This document shows, piece by piece, positions 61,011-64,000 of a DNA stretch of 64,000 nucleotides (position 1 is the first letter of the stretch; every line of letters begins with the position of its first letter). Position numbers and translations under genes: made by a program. Source of the stretch: Euonymus europaeus (Eukaryota > Streptophyta > Magnoliopsida > Celastrales > Celastraceae). The notes beneath the pieces were generated by a model, which saw nothing but the letters and a program-made list of their open reading frames with translations, ran no database searches and had not been told where the DNA came from. The stretch is from contig OY756958.1 of assembly GCA_963580455.1 (NCBI GenBank), positions 12,288,501-12,352,500 on the forward strand, given 5' to 3'.

Positions 61011-64000
61011 CAAATTTTACGAGTATATCATTTGTGGATTATTTTGATGCCCAAATCCGAACTTTCTATGACAAATGAACAAAAACTTTAAAAGCTCCTC
61101 CATAGAGAGAGTTGTGCAACTTCGGAATATCAAAGTTGCTCGGTGTACACTTTTTATTGTTCTTCTATGTCAAATTTTACGAGTATAAGCTTCTTAAATT
61201 ATTTCGATGTGAAAACACCAACTTTACAAGACAAATTGACAAAAACCTTAAAAGCTCCTCCATAGAGAGAGTTGAGAAACTTCTAATCATCAAAGTCGCT
61301 CGGTGTACACTTTTTATTGTTCTTCTATGTCAAATTTTACGTGTATATCCTTTGTGGATTATTTTGATGCCAAAATCCGAACTTTCTATGACAAATGAAC
61401 AAAAACATTAAAAGCTCCACCATAGAGAGAGTTGTGCAACTTCGGACTATCAAAGTTGCTCGGTGTACACTTTTTATTGTTCTTCTATGTCAAATTTTAC
61501 GAGTACAAGCTTCTTAAATTATTTCGATGTGAAAACACCAACTTTACAAGACAAATTGACAAAAACCTTAAAAGCTCCTCCATAGAGAGAGTTGAGAAAC
61601 TTCTAATCATCAAAGTCGCTCGGTGTACACTTTTTATTGTTCTTCTATGTCAAATTTTACGAGTATAAGCTTCCTAGATTATTTCGATTCCAAAACCCCA
61701 ACTTTCTATGACAAATGGACAAAACCGTTTAAAGCTACTCCATAGAGAGAGTTGAGCAACTTCTAATCATCAAAGTCGCTCGGTGTACACTTTTTATTGT
61801 TCTTCTATGTCAAATTTTACGAGTATATCCTTTGTGGATTATTTTGATGCCAAAATCCGAACTTTCTATGACAAATGAACAAAAACGTTAAAAGCTCCTC
61901 CATAGAGAGAGTTGTGCAACTTCGGACTATCAAAGTTGGTCGGTGTACACTTTTTATTGTTCTTCTATGTCAAATTTTACGAGTATAACCTTCCTAGATT
62001 ATTTCGATTCCAAAACACCAACTATCAATGCAAATCGACAAAACCGTTAAAAGCAACTCCATAGGGAGAGTTGAGCGATTTCGGACCATAAAAGTTGCCC
62101 GGTGTACACTTTTTATCGTTATTCTATATCAAATTTTACGAGTATAATCTTCGTAGATTATTTCGATGCCGAAACCCCAACTTTCTATGACAAATGGACA
62201 AAACCGTTAAAGCTCCTCCATAGAGTGAGTTGAGCAACTTCGGACTATCAAAGTTGCTCGGTGTACACTTTTTATTGTTCTTCAATGTCAAATTTTATGA
62301 GTATAAGCTTCCTAGATTATTTCGATGCCAAAATCCCAACTTTCTATGACAAATGGACAAAAACTTTTAAAGCTACTCCATAGAGAGAGTTGAGCAACTT
62401 CAGAACATAAAAGTTGCTCGGTATACACTTTTTATTGTTATTCTATATCAAATTTTACGATTATATGCTTCCCAGATTATTTCGATGCCAAAAACCCAAC
62501 TTTCTATGACAAAAGGACAAAACCGTTTAAAGCTCCTCTATAGAGTGAGTTGAGCAACTTCGAACTATCAAAGTTGCTCGGTGTACACGTTTTGTTGTTC
62601 TTCTATGTCAAATTTTACGACTATAAGCATCTTAGATTACTTCGATGCCAAAACCCCAACTTTCCATTACAAATGGACAAAAACGTTAAAAGCTCCTCCA
62701 TAGAGAGAGTTGTGCAACTTCGGACTATCAAAGTTGCTCGGTGTACACTTTTTATTGTTCTTCTATGTCAAATTTTACGAGTATAAGCTTCTTAAATTAT
62801 TTCGATGTGAAAACAACAACTTTACAAGACAAATTGACAAAAACGTTAAAAGCTCCGCCATAGAGAGAGTTGAGCAACTTCTAATCATCAAAGTCGCTCG
62901 GTGTACACTTTTTATTTTTCTTCTATGTCAAATTTTACGAGTATATCCTCTGTGGATTATTTTGATGCCAAAATCCGAACTTTCTATGACAAATGAACAA
63001 AAACATTAAAAGCTCCTCCATAGAGAGAGTTGTGCAACTTCGGACTATCAAAATTGCTCAATGTACACTTTTTATTGTTATTCTATGTCAAATTTTACGA
63101 GTATAAGCTTCCTAGATTATTTCGATGCCAAAACCCCAACTTTCTATGACAAATGGACAAAAACTTTTAAAGCTACTCCATAGAGAGAGTTGAGCAACTT
63201 CAGAACATAAAAGTTGCTCGGTATACACTTTTTATTGTTATTCTATATCAAATTTTACGATTATAAGCTTCCTAGATTATTTCGATGCCAAAAACCCAAC
63301 TTTCTATGAGAAAAGGACAAAACCGTTTAAAGCTCCTCTATAGAGTGAGTTGAGCAACTTCGAACTTTCAAAGTTGCTCGGTGTACACGTTTTGTTGTTC
63401 TTCTATGTCAAATTTTACGACTATAAGCATCTTAGATTACTTCGATGCCAAAACCCCAACTTTCCATTACAAATGGACAAAAACGTTAAAAGCTCCTCCA
63501 TAGAGAGAGTTGTGCAACTTCGGACTATCAAAGTTGCTCGGTGTACACTTTTTATTGTTCTTCTATGTCAAATTTTACGAGTATAAGCTTCTTAAATTAT
63601 TTCGATGTGAAAACAACAACTTTACAAGACAAATTGACAAAAACGTTAAAAGCTCCGCCATAGAGAGAGTTGAGCAACTTCTAATCATCAAAGTCGCTCG
63701 GTGTACACTTTTTATTGTTCTTCTATGTCAAATTTTACGAGTATATCCTCTGTGGATTATTTTGATGCCAAAATCCGAACTTTCTATGACAAATGAACAA
63801 AAACATTAAAAGCTCCTCCATAGAGAGAGTTGTGCAACTTCGGACTATCAAAATTGCTCAATGTACACTTTTTATTGTTATTCTATGTCAAATTTTACGA
63901 GTATAAGCTTCCTAGATTATTTCGATGCCAAAACCCCAACTTTCTATGACAAATGGACAAAAACTTTTAAAGCTACTCCATAGAGAGAGTTGAGCAACTT

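Larger units (their letters stand above)
35969..64000. repeat. Satellite array C, 160-bp monomer (about 175 copies), runs off the window
   Basis: The longest array, same monomer and orientation throughout and not interrupted by any other element. Variant monomers include 161-bp forms (GAGTATTAAGC), 159-bp forms (GACTATAACATCC) and one shortened by 40 bp near 61000. From about 52.5 kb it becomes regular higher-order repeats; before that the variants are more mixed. No gene is seen; repeated ORFs of 67-99 codons are reading-frame artefacts of the monomer. Confidence 0.97.
52516..64000. repeat. Higher-order repeat domain, basic unit 5 monomers (about 800 bp)
   Basis: Monomers starting GAGCAACTTCGAACT recur at 52516, 53316, 54115, 55235, 56034, 56834, 57634, 58433, 59553, 60672, 62550 and 63350, mostly 799-800 or 1119-1120 bp apart. 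Within the 800-bp unit five monomer types follow in order, recognised by CGAACTATC or CGAACTTTC; GTGCAACTTCGGAC; CTTCTAATCATC; GTGCAACTT with AAATTGCTCAATG; and CTTCAGAACATAA. The 1120-bp form adds two more monomers. Confidence 0.88.

Overview
The window looks like a satellite block from a plant centromere or pericentromere. About 42.7 kb of the 64 kb is one tandem repeat with a 160-bp monomer (roughly 265 copies, most carrying a HindIII site AAGCTT). It is interrupted by two nearly full-length LTR retrotransposons of the Ty3/gypsy Athila-type group, both on the minus strand. The plant assignment rests on the tRNA-Asp primer-binding sites, the gag-pol architecture and the plant-type extra ORF of element 1. 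I cannot name the species. No cellular gene, rRNA, tRNA gene or CRISPR array is visible.

Layout: satellite array A (1-7895); element 1 (7896-18589, 10,694 bp, LTRs of 1230 bp, target duplication AGCTT); array B (18590-25360); element 2 (25361-35968, 10,608 bp, LTRs of 1614 bp, target duplication ATTAT); array C (35969-64000). Both insertions are clean: TG...CA LTR ends, 5-bp target duplications, a tRNA-Asp PBS 6 nt from the 5' LTR, and a G-rich polypurine tract at the 3' LTR.

Element 1 reads, 5' to 3' on the minus strand: LTR, PBS, gag, protease, RT, RNase H, integrase, internal hairpin plus G-tract, an extra env-position ORF, PPT, LTR. It is broken by an in-frame TGA in gag, a TAG after the protease motif, a frame change at a GGGTTTT heptamer, a TGA before the integrase tail and a TAG near the start of the extra ORF. 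Element 2 has the same gag-pol order but no recognisable extra ORF. It carries one TGA in RT and one frameshift (apparent 2-bp loss). By eye its LTRs differ at about 10 of 1614 positions, against about 24 of 1230 for element 1, so element 2 is the younger insertion. Neither encodes an intact polyprotein, but RT, RNase H and integrase motifs are well preserved.

The satellite is organised above the monomer level. Array C contains a 5-monomer (about 800 bp) higher-order repeat and larger duplications at offsets of 4318 and about 6516 bp. Array A has a 7-monomer (about 1120 bp) unit, and arrays B and C share a duplicated block of more than 3 kb. One copy of that block holds element 2 and the other preserves the empty target site. 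Most monomers carry a perfect 9-bp inverted repeat (GAGCAACTT / AAGTTGCTC, 10-nt spacer) whose arms are kept while the spacer varies. The observations most worth following are this dyad and its alternation across the higher-order repeat, the two insertions landing 10 bp apart in monomer phase, the duplicated hairpin plus G-tract modules flanking the 3' region of each element, and the CCGTCCGGACGG palindrome cluster in the element 2 LTR.
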